64,000 nucleotides of DNA from Pomphorhynchus laevis (GCA_012934845.2 WNNJ02002601.1:1-64000); one strand, 5' to 3'; shown: positions 1 through 13,600, counted from the stretch's first letter. Notes: generated by a model from the letters alone, not told the origin. Translations and numbers: made by a program.

Positions 1-13
1 TATATATAATTTT

Positions 14-16
<3 letters not shown>

Positions 17-101
<85 letters not shown>
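17..101. repeat. (TA)n microsatellite, left edge of palindromic satellite
   Basis: About 85 bp of uninterrupted TA. It joins the satellite inside the unit's own short TATA stretch (the normal unit reads ccgtatatttaag), so it looks like an expansion or join at a pre-existing TA site. Confidence 0.95.
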
Positions 102-103
<2 letters not shown>

Positions 104-2038
104 AGTAAGTGTTCGAATCGAGCATATTCTTAAGTCTGCAAACTCTCGTCACTCCTAGACGGTCATGTGATAGCCGGCAGCCATCGTCAGTAAGATGAAC
201 TATCACACGCCGTTTCGGCTGCCTCTGTGACATTGTGAAAATGCATTTCCGACATCTAGCTTAAATTGTTGGTGGCGTTAGCTCTTAAATCCAATAATTT
301 GCAATGCAGACCATCATAAACAACCAGAGGATCAAACTTTCGGATGCTTGACTGTAAGAAACCGAGATTGAGTGGATCAATTCTTTCTATATAATCATAA
401 GAGTTTCGTTTGAATCGGTATTGCTCGAGATTGCGAATAGCAATTCTTTCCGTATATTTAAGTAAGTGTTCGAATCGAGCATATTCTTAAGTCTGCAAAC
501 TCTCGTCACTCCTAGACGGTCATGTGATAGCCGGCAGCCATCGTCAGTAAGATGAACTATCACACGCCGTTTCGGCTGCCTCTGTGACATTGTGAAAATG
601 CATTTCCGACATCTAGCTTAAATTGTTGGTGGCGTTAGCTCTTAAATCCAATAATTTGCAATGCAGACCATCATAAACAACCAGAGGATCAAACTTTCGG
701 ATGCTTGACTGTAAGAAACCGAGATTGAGTGGATCAATTCTTTCTATATAATCATAAGAGTTTCGTTTGAATCGGTATTGCTCGAGATTGCGAATAGCAA
801 TTCTTTCCGTATATTTAAGTAAGTGTTCGAATCGAGCATATTCTTAAGTCTGCAAACTCTCGTCACTCCTAGACGGTCATGTGATAGCCGGCAGCCATCG
901 TCAGTAAGATGAACTATCACACGCCGTTTCGGCTGCCTCTGTGACATTGTGAAAATGCATTTCCGACATCTAGCTTAAATTGTTGGTGGCGTTAGCTCTT
1001 AAAACCAATAATTTGCAATGCAGACCATCATAAACAACCAGAGGATCAAACTTTCGGATGCTTGACTGTAAGAAACCGAGATTGAGTGGATCAATTCTTT
1101 CTATATAATCATAAGAGTTTCGTTTGAATCGGTATTGCTCGAGATTGCGAATAGCAATTCTTTCCGTATATTTAAGTAAGTGTTCGAATCGAGCATATTC
1201 TTAAGTCTGCAAACTCTCGTCACTCCTAGACGGTCATGTGATAGCCGGCAGCCATCGTCAGTAAGATGAACTATCACACGCCGTTTCGGCTGCCTCTGTG
1301 ACATTGTGAAAATGCATTTCCGACATCTAGCTTAAATTGTTGGTGGCGTTAGCTCTTAAATCCAACAATTTGCAATGCAGACCATCATAAACAACCAGAG
1401 GATCAAACTTTCGGATGCTTGACTGTAAGAAACCGAGATTGAGTGGATCAATTCTTTCTATATAATCATAAGAGTTTCGTTTGAATCGGTATTGCTCGAG
1501 ATTGCGAATAGCAATTCTTTCCGTATATTTAAGTAAGTGTTCGAATCGAGCATATTCTTAAGTCTGCAAACTCTCGTCACTCCTAGACGGTCATGTGATA
1601 GCCGGCAGCCATCGTCAGTAAGATGAACTATCACACGCCGTTTCGGCTGCCTCTGTGACATTGTGAAAATGCATTTCCGACATCTAGCTTAAATTGTTGG
1701 TGGCGTTAGCTCTTAAATCCAATAATTTGCAATGCAGACCATCATAAACAACCAGAGGATCAAACTTTCGGATGCTTGACTGTAAGAAACCGAGATTGAG
1801 TGGATCAATTCTTTCTATATAATCATAAGAGTTTCGTTTGAATCGGTATTGCTCGAGATTGCGAATAGCAATTCTTTCCGTATATTTAAGTAAGTGTTCG
1901 AATCGAGCATATTCTTCAGTCTGCAAACTCTCGTCACTCCTAGACGGTCATGTGATAGCCGGCAGCCATCGTCAGTAAGATGAACTATCACACGCCGTTT
2001 CGGCTGCCTCTGTGACATTGTGAAAATGCATTTCCGAC
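102..2038 (-). repeat. 357-bp satellite, left arm (units on minus strand)
   Basis: Five full units and one partial unit, repeating every 357 bp (equivalent positions 387, 744, 1101, 1458, 1815). Units are nearly identical. Visible differences include T/A near 1003, C/T near 1365, and a T-to-G change (sense strand) that removes a TAA codon. Each unit holds a 67-codon ORF (ATG start, MSQRQPKRRVIVHL...) and, in another frame, a longer reading frame ending ...LRANATNNLS. The second frame is interrupted by TAA in five of the six copies here and open only in the innermost copy (1684-1926). Whether either ORF is translated is unknown, and I recognise no family. Confidence 0.95.
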
Positions 2039-2062
2039 AATCTCGGTTTCAATCTCGGTTTC
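2039..2062. repeat. Palindrome centre with 12-bp tandem duplication
   Basis: The left arm stops in ...ttccgac and the right arm begins in a different part of the unit. At the join the 12-mer aatctcggtttc occurs twice in a row (2039-2050 and 2051-2062). A normal unit has it once, before cttacag. The micro-duplication looks like a repair scar at an inverted join. Confidence 0.85.
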
Positions 2063-4166
2063 TTACAGTCAAGCATCCGAAAGTTTGATCCTCTGGTTGT
2101 TTATGATGGTCTGCATTGCAAATTATTGGATTTAAGAGCTAACGCCACCAACAATTTAAGCTAGATGTCGGAAATGCATTTTCACAATGTCACAGAGGCA
2201 GCCGAAACGGCGTGTGATAGTTCATCTTACTGACGATGGCTGCCGGCTATCACATGACCGTCTAGGAGTGACGAGAGTTTGCAGACTTAAGAATATGCTC
2301 GATTCGAACACTTACTTAAATATACGGAAAGAATTGCTATTCGCAATCTCGAGCAATACCGATTCAAACGAAACTCTTATGATTATATAGAAAGAATTGA
2401 TCCACTCAATCTCGGTTTCTTACAGTCAAGCATCCGAAAGTTTGATCCTCTGGTTGTTTATGATGGTCTGCATTGCAAATTATTGGATTTAAGAGCTAAC
2501 GCCACCAACAATTTAAGCTAGATGTCGGAAATGCATTTTCACAATGTCACAGAGGCAGCCGAAACGGCGTGTGATAGTTCATCTTACTGACGATGGCTGC
2601 CGGCTATCACATGACCGTCTAGGAGTGACGAGAGTTTGCAGACTGAAGAATATGCTCGATTCGAACACTTACTTAAATATACGGAAAGAATTGCTATTCG
2701 CAATCTCGAGCAATACCGATTCAAACGAAACTCTTATGATTATATAGAAAGAATTGATCCACTCAATCTCGGTTTCTTACAGTCAAGCATCCGAAAGTTT
2801 GATCCTCTGGTTGTTTATGATGGTCTGCATTGCAAATTATTGGATTTAAGAGCTAACGCCACCAACAATTTAAGCTAGATGTCGGAAATGCATTTTCACA
2901 ATGTCACAGAGGCAGCCGAAACGGCGTGTGATAGTTCATCTTACTGACGATGGCTGCCGGCTATCACATGACCGTCTAGGAGTGACGAGAGTTTGCAGAC
3001 TGAAGAATATGCTCGATTCGAACACTTACTTAAATATACGGAAAGAATTGCTATTCGCAATCTCGAGCAATACCGATTCAAACGAAACTCTTATGATTAT
3101 ATAGAAAGAATTGATCCACTCAATCTCGGTTTCTTACAGTCAAGCATCCGAAAGTTTGATCCTCTGGTTGTTTATGATGGTCTGCATTGCAAATTATTGG
3201 ATTTAAGAGCTAACGCCACCAACAATTTAAGCTAGATGTCGGAAATGCATTTTCACAATGTCACAGAGGCAGCCGAAACGGCGTGTGATAGTTCATCTTA
3301 CTGACGATGGCTGCCGGCTATCACATGACCGTCTAGGAGTGACGAGAGTTTGCAGACTGAAGAATATGCTCGATTCGAACACTTACTTAAATATACGGAA
3401 AGAATTGCTATTCGCAATCTCGAGCAATACCGATTCAAACGAAACTCTTATGATTATATAGAAAGAATTGATCCACTCAATCTCGGTTTCTTACAGTCAA
3501 GCATCCGAAAGTTTGATCCTCTGGTTGTTTATGATGGTCTGCATTGCAAATTATTGGATTTAAGAGCTAACGCCACCAACAATTTAAGCTAGATGTCGGA
3601 AATGCATTTTCACAATGTCACAGAGGCAGCCGAAACGGCGTGTGATAGTTCATCTTACTGACGATGGCTGCCGGCTATCACATGACCGTCTAGGAGTGAC
3701 GAGAGTTTGCAGACTGAAGAATATGCTCGATTCGAACACTTACTTAAATATACGGAAAGAATTGCTATTCGCAATCTCGAGCAATACCGATTCAAACGAA
3801 ACTCTTATGATTATATAGAAAGAATTGATCCACTCAATCTCGGTTTCTTACAGTCAAGCATCCGAAAGTTTGATCCTCTGGTTGTTTATGATGGTCTGCA
3901 TTGCAAATTGTTGGATTTAAGAGCTAACGCCACCAACAATTTAAGCTAGATGTCGGAAATGCATTTTCACAATGTCACAGAGGCAGCCGAAACGGCGTGT
4001 GATAGTTCATCTTACTGACGATGGCTGCCGGCTATCACATGACCGTCTAGGAGTGACGAGAGTTTGCAGACTGAAGAATATGCTCGATTCGAACACTTAC
4101 TTAAATATACGGAAAGAATTGCTATTCGCAATCTCGAGCAATACCGATTCAAACGAAACTCTTATG

Positions 4167-4168
<2 letters not shown>
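2063..4168 (+). repeat. 357-bp satellite, right arm (units on plus strand)
   Basis: The same 357-bp unit in opposite orientation (equivalent positions 2187, 2544, 2901, 3258, 3615, 3972). The 67-codon ORF is present in all copies. The second reading frame is open in the five outer copies (2636-2878, 2993-3235, 3350-3592, 3707-3949 and 4064 onward) and closed by TAA only in the innermost copy near 2288. This is the mirror image of the left arm. Unit length is 3 x 119, so the frame is kept from unit to unit, but each frame has a stop. Confidence 0.95.

Positions 4169-4213
<45 letters not shown>
4169..4213. repeat. (TA)n microsatellite, right edge of satellite
   Basis: About 45 bp of TA growing out of the unit's gattatatag motif. 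Immediately beyond it the sequence is Ty3/gypsy RT, so the array ends abruptly inside another repeat. Confidence 0.95.
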
Positions 4214-4215
<2 letters not shown>

Positions 4216-6360
4216 CTTTATGAAAAAGAGTTTACAGCTTTCGAGGCTGCTGGGTACCTTGATAATTACAAACTTTCGGACTTACAAACGGTGTAGCTGT
4301 GTTCCAGCGCATCACGAACAATTTAATTGACATAATTGTTTTATGGTGTCTTAATATTTCGACGAGATTTTAATCGCAGGAAAGAATAGAGAGTAGCATG
4401 ATTCGAATCTCTGAAATTTTTTTGCCATGGCGAGAAATTACCATCTAACATTCAACAAAACCAAAAGCGTGTTTGCATCCGAGTCGATAAGTATTTTGGG
4501 TCAATGATCAAGAACGAAATGATTAAGCCCATCCACGACAAATCATACCAATCTTTAACTCAAGGATCTGATTGATGCAGCCAGTCTTTATTTTTTGGGT
4601 ATGTTAATAATTATTGTCACTGGATACATGGTTTTGCACGCCTCGTTCGATATTTCGCCACAGATACGAATTGTTTAATGTGCGAATTGATAATGAAGAG
4701 TTTTAAGAATGTTAAAACAGCCGTAATATTTTCCTGCCGTTCATGCATAGATGAAAATTTACCATTTGAATTAGAGATAGATGAGTCAATAGTAGCGATA
4801 GCGACTACTTTTAGTCAGTGTGGTAAACCAGCTGCCTTTTTATCCATATTATTGTCCCAACATAAAAAACGCCATCCATCTATTGAATTAGAAACTGGTC
4901 ATTATTGAAGCCCTTATATAATGGCTTCACTATCTTATTGGACGACTATTTCGCTTTCGATCGATCAAAAATCAGTGAGTTATATGATGGTTTTTGAATA
5001 GATGACATTTATATGGCAGTTATATGATGGTTTTAAGGGTGACATCTGAATAGGATCAAAAACGAACAAATTGAACGCTGACGATTGCAGTTATCACGAT
5101 TTTGCATTAAAATTATTTATTGTCCCGGCATTGACAACCTAGCAGCGGACGTTTTATCACTACTAGCATGCATAGACGTAAGGACTTCTCAATCCGACTT
5201 AATAAAATTTTCCCTTTCGCTTTGCTATCCTCTACAGACAAGATTGTGTCATTATGTGAGAGCGAAGAATTTGCTATTTCTTAATTATATACGTTAAGTC
5301 GTAAACTGCTGCTCAACGTGTGCAAAGATAAAGGCGATAATCTATCGTTCTTCCTCCAGCGTTCTAATAAAAAGCGAATTCAATCGTCTGAACACTCGTT
5401 ACTCTACTTCAAGGGTCCACTACAGTACGATAAATGCAAATTATATACTTACGGTCATCGACGAATTTTCAAGGTTTTCGTGGGCATTTCTGTGTTGCGA
5501 TACCTCTGCCGAAATGTTTGTAACATGCTTAAAGCATCTTTTTTACCTTTTTAGAACACTGAAATATTTACACGTAGACAGAGGAAGCACTTTTGTGTCG
5601 CGCGAATTCAGTGTCCGCATCTTCACTCGAAATTGCTACAAGTCAAACATCAGCATACAATTCTCGTGGCAATTGACAATGCCACCAGTCAAATGGAACT
5701 GAATGTGGCGTGGAATTCAGTAATCGACGTTGGACGCAAAATTATCGATATATATTTTTGTGCATTGGTTTTGTCTTCTGTGCTGACTCAATTCGGTGCT
5801 AGCTGTGTATGTCCACCAACGCAACGCCTTACGAACTTTTGTTCAAGTACGACCGAGGATTATCGACATGTCGATTGTTTTACCAAGCTGGTTGTTAACT
5901 TCAGGGCCAGTTTTAGTGGCCCTAAAGCGATATTTGACTCCTTGCCCCAAAGATCAACCGTCTTTGTTGTTGCCCCTATTTGAAGATAAAACGCCATTTA
6001 CAGTTAACAACAACGCTGACCTAAACGAATTGCTACACTCAGCATCGACAACATCAACTCAAACTTTAACTATTGAACTTCAATGAAGCTTCACGCCAAA
6101 CTACTGACGGAAATAGCATTGAAGAATCAAATCAACTCAATCAAACTTGGATATTGATGGGCCAACGAATATGACTACAGTCAACACATTTAACTAATAT
6201 GTGGAGGAGAGGTAAAAGACAACGATGTCAACCTTTTTACCTTGCAAACTACTACGAAGAGGAAGAATGCGACGTATAGCTAATTAAATCTAGTCTACGT
6301 GAATATATATAACTGTTTTGTTGTTTTGTAGATTGTTAAATAAAACCTCTTCGGCTAATT
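4214..6360 (+). pseudogene. Decayed Ty3/gypsy pol (RT, RNase H, integrase)
   Basis: Broken frames read in order as a gypsy polyprotein. Near 4220 is an EKEFTAFEAAG-type RT stretch; near 4350-4380 is the RT active-site region, with the YxDD box read as YFDE; 4430-4500 reads FNKTKSVFASESISILG. 4678-4908 is the RT/RNase H junction (LPFELEIDESIVAIATTFSQ). 5085-5180 is the RNase H end (IIYCPGIDNLAADVLS). The integrase core follows, with FKGPLQYDKC near 5415 and a YLHVDRGSTF motif near 5565. Stops and frameshifts are frequent. The 5' part is missing because the satellite begins mid-RT. 6195-6360, with an AATAAA, may be LTR or 3' UTR, but I found no second copy to prove it. Resembles the element at 32.6-36.4 kb in family, not in close identity. 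Confidence 0.8.
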
Positions 6361-7636
6361 TTCATTCGCTTTACGACAGTCCTTGTACAGAAACTCAGGC
6401 TGAAATAAACAAAAGTGGATCGTATAGCGATACTGTTACGTAGAACTTGGGAGAATTAACATGATACGACGTTCTTCATAATATATTTAGCAGTATGAGT
6501 GATAAAGACATCAGGTGAGCATGTAACATGGAAAAGGAGGTGGAACATCTGATAAGTTCTGATCAATGATCATCTCATACGAAATGATTCTACATCTTGT
6601 AGACGCGTTGTTTGTAAGCGTTACTTTGATGTTAAAATGTTAATGGACATAAATCAAATCAGTTAGTGAATGTTTAATAGAAATTTAATAAATTTTTGAT
6701 AGAAAATAAAATCAAACACGCCTTACTGTCTTTAGAGGTAAATCACATCGTCTATAAACACCAATTGTTCCATTTAATACAGTGATTGCACAAACTGTAA
6801 GGGATGATACGTATGTGACTCTAGTATTATAATCCACTGTGAATAACAATTTCGCTAGGTGGCCGTCTAGAGGTCCCTGTTTGCAATATCGGTATCCTTT
6901 CCTGTTGAGTGACGAAAGAGCAGTCATTTTTATTGCTCGTCTAAGCTTCTTAATTGCCTATGATATAATTAATTGTGACTATTTTTTTAGATGACAAAAC
7001 AATTAAGCATGATGCCATAAAAATCGTAGAAAACTTTAGCATATCATCTTGATTTTTATAATGAACATACTATTTAAACAAGTATGAAAAATTGATAATA
7101 ATTTTTTAGGTCGATTTGTTTTAAATCAGCTGAATATGTATTGGGTGCGTTGATTTAAAAGACAAATTACTATTGATATGGTCGATTAGCTAAAGTAATG
7201 AAGTTCATGCAATTTGTGATACCCTGAGCATTCATTTGGTAACATTTGTATTTTAATATGAAATATAAAGCTTACTAAGAAGGTCATTTTGCACTAAATG
7301 GATGGCATACTGTCTTTATTACCAGGACAAATTGGTAAGAATATAAATTGTCGATATGATTTTTATAAAATAATTCAGAAAACGTGCATTTCTAATGTAA
7401 TTCATCTAAGACTGTGACGATGAATTTAAATTTAATTAGGAAAATCATTTATAAAATATTTTAAATGGCATATCGACATTATAATGTGTGCCCATGTAAT
7501 TATATTTGAACATTGCCTTATGGTTATAAGAAATATTCAAAAAGGAGTAATTATACTGTGAATAATCAATTAATTAATAACTACTTATGGTTACAATAAA
7601 GATGGATGTCGAGATGACAATGACCGTTAATTACAA
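6361..7636. other. AT-rich intergenic region
   Basis: No convincing gene. A 71-codon minus-strand ORF (6712-6927, ATG start) is present, but I recognise no domain and see no splice context. The last ~100 bp is the proximal promoter of the protease gene. Confidence 0.6.
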
Positions 7637-7642
7637 TATAAA
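7637..7642 (+). promoter_or_regulatory. TATA box of the cathepsin-like gene
   Basis: TATAAA lies 45 bp before the chosen ATG (7687). The same TATAAA plus a conserved downstream stretch (aaagttta...atacggtttgc) recurs before the duplicated exon 1 (8097-8102), which suggests the duplication copied the core promoter too. Confidence 0.55.
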
Positions 7643-7686
7643 TTGTATTTTTTGTAAAAGTTTACAAATACGGTTTGCGTTTAAAA

Positions 7687-10600
7687 ATGGGTTATAAAAG
7701 GCAAAACTTACTTTCAATCCTAACAGTATTATGCACAATTTGCGTCGCCGCAAATGCTCAAACATCGAACGACCCCGATGATATTATTGACAAGATGGTT
7801 TTGAAGGTAATGCAGTCGAATGGAAAGCTTGAATCAGCAGTTAACTCCAATGAAATCAAGAAGCTATATCGGTCTTTTAAGAATAAGTATCGTAAGTAAA
7901 ATTTTAAATCCTCATTCTTTACTCATTGGATTTAATGAACTTAATGGTTCATTATGTTTATGATAAACATCGATCTACATATTATTAAATGTAATTTCTT
8001 ACGTATCAGTCATTTAGTGCTGGTCTTACCCATTCATCCACGTTAATTTTGTTTTACATTGACGCTCACGAGTTAAATTAAAAGGCTATCGAGCAATATA
8101 AATTTTATTTTGCAAAAGTTTATAAAATACGGTTTGCATTTAAAAAATGATTAATGACAGTCAAAACTTACTTTCAATCTTTAAATTATGATGTACCAGT
8201 TGCATAGCATATGCTCAAACATTGTCGACTCTGAAGATAGTATTGCCAATATGGTTTCGAATGTTTTGGTCTGCTACTATAACTATATATATAAATATAC
8301 TAAATTCATTTTAGGATAAAGTTAATATTAAATTCGTTTTTATCATTGATTGTATACTTATTTTATTCCTTAACAATATAATATTTCATATCTTATTTAT
8401 TTTGGAAATATTTATATAATATCACAAAATTATATATTTATTTAAAAGTTTAAAATAATAAATATAAGGCAAGCGATTCTCAACAATTGTTCATTTGATA
8501 TCCAGGATTAATTAAAAATTTTAAATGATTCTAGGAAAACCCTGTGTATAAATGATTATATAATTGATTCATTGAAATAATATATACATAATTGAAATAT
8601 ATAACAAATATATACTTTGAAAAAGTATATAATTGCGTCATTGCCTACTTATAATCAAATTAATAAATATTAAAATTAAGTTAATTAAAAAATTGAAGTA
8701 AATTAATTATTAATTATATAAAAACTAACCATATAAATAAATTATTATGTCGAAATAAAGATAAATTAATAATTATTTAATTTAATTAAATCACGAATAA
8801 AATTACATTGAAAATACATTGAAATAAATATACCATTACATCATTGTCTACATATAACTTAATTGGTAAAAAATAAAAAAAATCAAATTAATTAAAAAAT
8901 TCAAGTAAAAATATTATTAATTAAATAAATTAATTATTTTTTTATTATATAAATAAAATAAATTATTATATATTAATAATAAATACTATATTTATAAATT
9001 ATAATATTAGAATTAATAATATATTTTTAAATATACATGTAACATATAAACGCCTAGATCAATTTCGTCATAAATATCTAGCCTTTGTAATTTTCCATTG
9101 TAAATTATGGGCAAAAGAAGTAATAAAGAATTTTATTGTCATTCCATAAATCAATATTTTGCAGTTGATTTTTAATGCTCTGGATGTTTTGCATTATATT
9201 TTTAAGTTTTTAATTTTTGAGGACCCAATAATAAACTTCAAAGCTCGCAATCTGGAAATATTAAAGAATTTGAGAATAATGTAAAAAAGATCATCTTGAA
9301 CAATCTAAAATTTGAAAACAACACAATATCTTTCAAAACAGGTCTCAATCAATATACTGATATGGTAAGTAAATATATCCCAAACTTAATTTCAAATTAA
9401 TTTGAATTTTAAAATTAATACATTTGAATTTCATTTAAGCATGGTGGATTATTATGCATATTGCTAGAATTATTATAAACTCAAGGAATCTTAATTAATT
9501 AAGATTAATATTAAGATTAATCTTAATTAATATTAACATTAATACTATTTTAATGGAACTATTTTAATGGCACGTTTTTAATGGAACGATCGTTATGTAA
9601 TAAATTTAAAATTATTATCATAAATAATTAGATTATAATTTCACATTATTTTGCTTTTGTCTCGAATTTTAATTTCAATTTTATAATATTAAAATAATTT
9701 CTAGTGATGCTTTTAATTGTATTGTTTAACCATGACAAGTATCCATCGGATATTCTCCACATCGGGTACACACAGATGGATACGTTCTACAATAAAAAAA
9801 AATTTATAATACGTCGGAGTTAACTGATCTAATTATTTATGTTTTTTCGCAATAAATTGGTATTTGAAACAATTCCACATCCTTGAAATACTCTAAAACA
9901 CGTCGATTCGAGTTCTTACTTTTAAAACATTAATCAAAATGGAACAAATTTTCTTCGATTTGAAATGCAGATGCATTTGGAAATTTTTAAATTAATCTTA
10001 ATATTCTTTAAATTTTTGTGCTGTTTCTATGAACTATAATAAATATAATGTAATTGCAAAACACTAGTTACATTTATCCGAATAAAATTGTACTGTTAAC
10101 TTCTTATATTGTCGTTTTTGAAATTGGCACATTTTAAACCATAAAATATTCGTACCTTAAAAATAATTTCTAATAATGTAATTTGCGATAAAATAGGACT
10201 CGTCTTTAAATGCTGATTTTATTTTTTCATTAAATAATTATGTAAATAATTTACATTCTCATATATTAAATGCGTTTGTGTGAATTTCAGACCCTTGATG
10301 AAAGATTTAAGTATACCGGACTGATGCTACCAAAATCACAAAGTAACGTTACTTATTTTAAACCACCGAAGGTTGATAAAGCAAAGTTGACTGCAGCAAG
10401 TGTTGACTGGACTAGATATTGTCCTCCGATAGAAAACCAAGATCAATGTGGAAGTTGCTGGGCATTTGGAGGAGTAAGTTAATATGCTTGAATTTGTGAC
10501 TGAATTTGACATAAAGATGTGTCAGAAAATCCACGGAGTTGTTTTTTACATTTGCTGCAAATTCAAATTTATAATAGTTACTTTTTATTTTTGTAACATT

Positions 10601-13600
10601 CGAATAATTCTTTACATAAAGATGGCTAGAAGAACGATGATAAGGAAAATCACCCTCATAATATTACATATGAAGACAATTAAATTCTTTATGATCGTTA
10701 TACATGCTTTCAGTGATCATGTAATTTTTTAGAGAAAAATTGCATTTATCCCTCAGTCCAACAAACAAATCTTATAAGCAATAAAGTATTTGAACATACT
10801 GAAATATACCAGAGTCCGGTATCTACCCGATGCATAAAAATCAAATTCCTAAAACAAAATGATATTTTACTTTAATGGTACTCGTACGAATAATGTTATT
10901 GATATTTTGACGCATTTTGCATCTTAACAAGAAAAATCAAAGTTTATAATTTTTGCTTCATGATATGTTAAGCTCTACTACTTAAAGTTTCTTTACCAAT
11001 TTATTTAAATGCATATCAAAAATTGATAGATATTTAATTATATTTAATATTTATTTTCTGAATTTCAATGATGGTGATTTACTAATAGCAAATCATACCT
11101 GATCCGAATTAGCGTTTTCAAAAGATTTGTCACAATGCATATTACTAATTTATATTTTTATATTTATATTTTTTTATATTCAATTTATATTTACTAATTT
11201 CATTTTTCTTTCAATACAAATACAATTTCAATTAAATGTTCCTTTTACCATTTAGTACGTATTTTTACATAATAGTATTTACACGACATCTTCAAACATT
11301 AGATAAAGTATATATGTCTTACCATATCGATGATTTTTTCGGATTTGCTTGAAATGCATTCAAACGTATTCTAGAGATGACAACATAGGCCTTGTGTATT
11401 TGAGTAATCTAGAAAACCAAAATTCTAAGCTCATTTTGCCAAAACTATCTATTAAGTAGTTTCAACTTATCGTTTAATAATCTAAACAATAAGTTACAAA
11501 ATGCTCTGAAAGAATCGTGCTACTATTGATTGAAGTTTTGCTAGATTAATAAATAGCGCCTTTTATTAAATAGCCGTACTATAAAGTTTTACTAAAAATA
11601 ACAGTTGCTCTCTTGATCCATTATTTAATCAATTTTCAAAATTTCAAAAAATACAATTTTATTTTCAGTTTCTATAACATTCCAGTGTAAAAAGTAATGA
11701 GCGTCACGCTCGGTAATCAATACTTTGCGATTCTTTTAAAATTCAATTTATAAAAATTATAAAATTCAGTTTAAAAACCTCGAAACAATCAGTTACAAAA
11801 CCTCTAAACAATCAATTAGTGCCTTTTAATGCACATATTGAATTGTATTAGTAAGCAAGTGGAACATAGAATTGAACATAAATTTGTAATGACAAGGTTT
11901 TTTATGAAATTTAAAAACCTAATGCAATTTTAAATTTTTAATACCAAAGTTCAAATTTTAATTTCAAATTTTTCTACTAGGCTGCAGTAGTTGAAGCTTT
12001 GTATGGCAAAAAGTCAGGCCAACCTGTTTCAGTATCCAAACAAGAACTTGTTGATTGTGTACCTATGACCGAATCATCTGGTTGTAGTGGTGGATTTATG
12101 GATTCTGTTCTCAAAATGGCTAAAAATCAAGGACTTACCGAAACACGTTCGTATCCTTATACAGCAAAGGTATTTAGGCATTTAAATTCATATTTATGTA
12201 AATAACATATATTTCTGTAATTTATGTTTATTGCAGGATGGTTGCTGTAGACGAAGTAGTAGACAACCGGCCGTAAAAATAAGCTCATATAATAAAGTTA
12301 ATAAAAAAGATGTAATTAACGCACTTGCTACGTCACCTGTAACAATTGGGATTTCTCTCGGCGAACCCTTCTTTGCGTATAGATCAGGTACATTTTTGTA
12401 TTGATTAAGTAATCAATTGGGCATAACAATAATTTTGTCGTAAATTTAGTTTCGTTAATTTTTTGATAAAATGTTTATTGCGTTCTTATTTTTAGTCGCT
12501 ATAAGAATACCTTTCAGTCAAAGCATTTTAGATTAAATAGAAAATAAGGAATAAAAAGCCTGTATTTTAATGCATAAGATATTATGCATGAGATATTTAC
12601 TGAGTGTGACCTCCAAGCTTTATTTTAATGACGTCCAAGCTTTATTTTAATGACCTTCAAGCTTTATTTTGATGACCTCCAAGCTTAATTCTAATACGTA
12701 AAAATTCTGATTTTTATTTTCGTGTTTAAAATTAAGATTTTGTATAATTTAAATTTTAAAATTGAAAACAAAGTTTGAAACTTTTAAAATAATTATTTAT
12801 CGTCCATAAAATTTTTAATTCAAATATCAAATATTTACAATATAGGTTAATAATCGTTTTATTAGTAAAATTAATTTAATGTTCGTATATACCTTCTTTA
12901 TCATTAATATTGGTTTTATTAAGAATGAGGCAACCTGGTTAAATTTGTTAACTTATTGGCTAAAAATATAAAAATATTTTATTATAATTATAAAATATTA
13001 ATTATATAATTAATATCCGGTTTATTACCGGATATTAATCCGGTAATATTGTTGTATTTTCTATAGAAAATACCGTTTCTATGGAAATTATTATACTATT
13101 CTCGAAAGCTATTGTATAATTATTGTTTAAGAAATGATCTATAATAGCGCTACGCCAAATCCGATTCATTTTTAAACATAATATTTATGTTGGTATCTAC
13201 GTTTAGCCAAACCGTGCCTTGTTTGTCCTATATAAACCTCATCACCACCCCACATGGTATTTGATACACAACACCAAAATTGATTTAGTAAGAATAAGGC
13301 TTTCTGGATAAATGTGCTCACTAATTGAATAAAAATTATTAAAATTAAATACACATATATCATCAATGTATCGAAACATATATTTCATATATTTATATTG
13401 TTTAGATTAAGTTTTTACACAGTTATGAACAAATTCATATTCTATAAAGCTTAAAAACAAGTCAGCTATAATTGGGCTACTATTACCACCCATTGGAACA
13501 CCTTTTACTTGTCTAAATATAGATGTCCCTACTTTTAAATAATTTTGATTTATCAAAATATTTAAGGATTCTATTAATTCAATTTTATCCATATATTTAT

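Noticed and set aside
12-233. ORF with poly-Tyr/Ile tail
   Set aside because: Satellite ORF read into the (TA)n tract. The same applies to 3972-4330 and 25173-25475; the repeat is not protein coding.
102-4168. CRISPR-like array
   Set aside because: Units are 357 bp, nearly identical throughout, with no variable spacers, and the DNA is eukaryotic.
6712-6927. 71-codon minus ORF as a gene
   Set aside because: ATG start, but no domain, splice or promoter context. Left as part of the intergenic description.
9470-9560. Palindromic AATTAAT stretch as a regulatory site
   Set aside because: Low-complexity A/T sequence in an intron; pairing is expected by chance.
10484-10732. 82-codon ORF in cathepsin intron 3
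   Set aside because: Starts exactly after the donor GTAAGT, is low-complexity and has no similarity; an intron reading frame.
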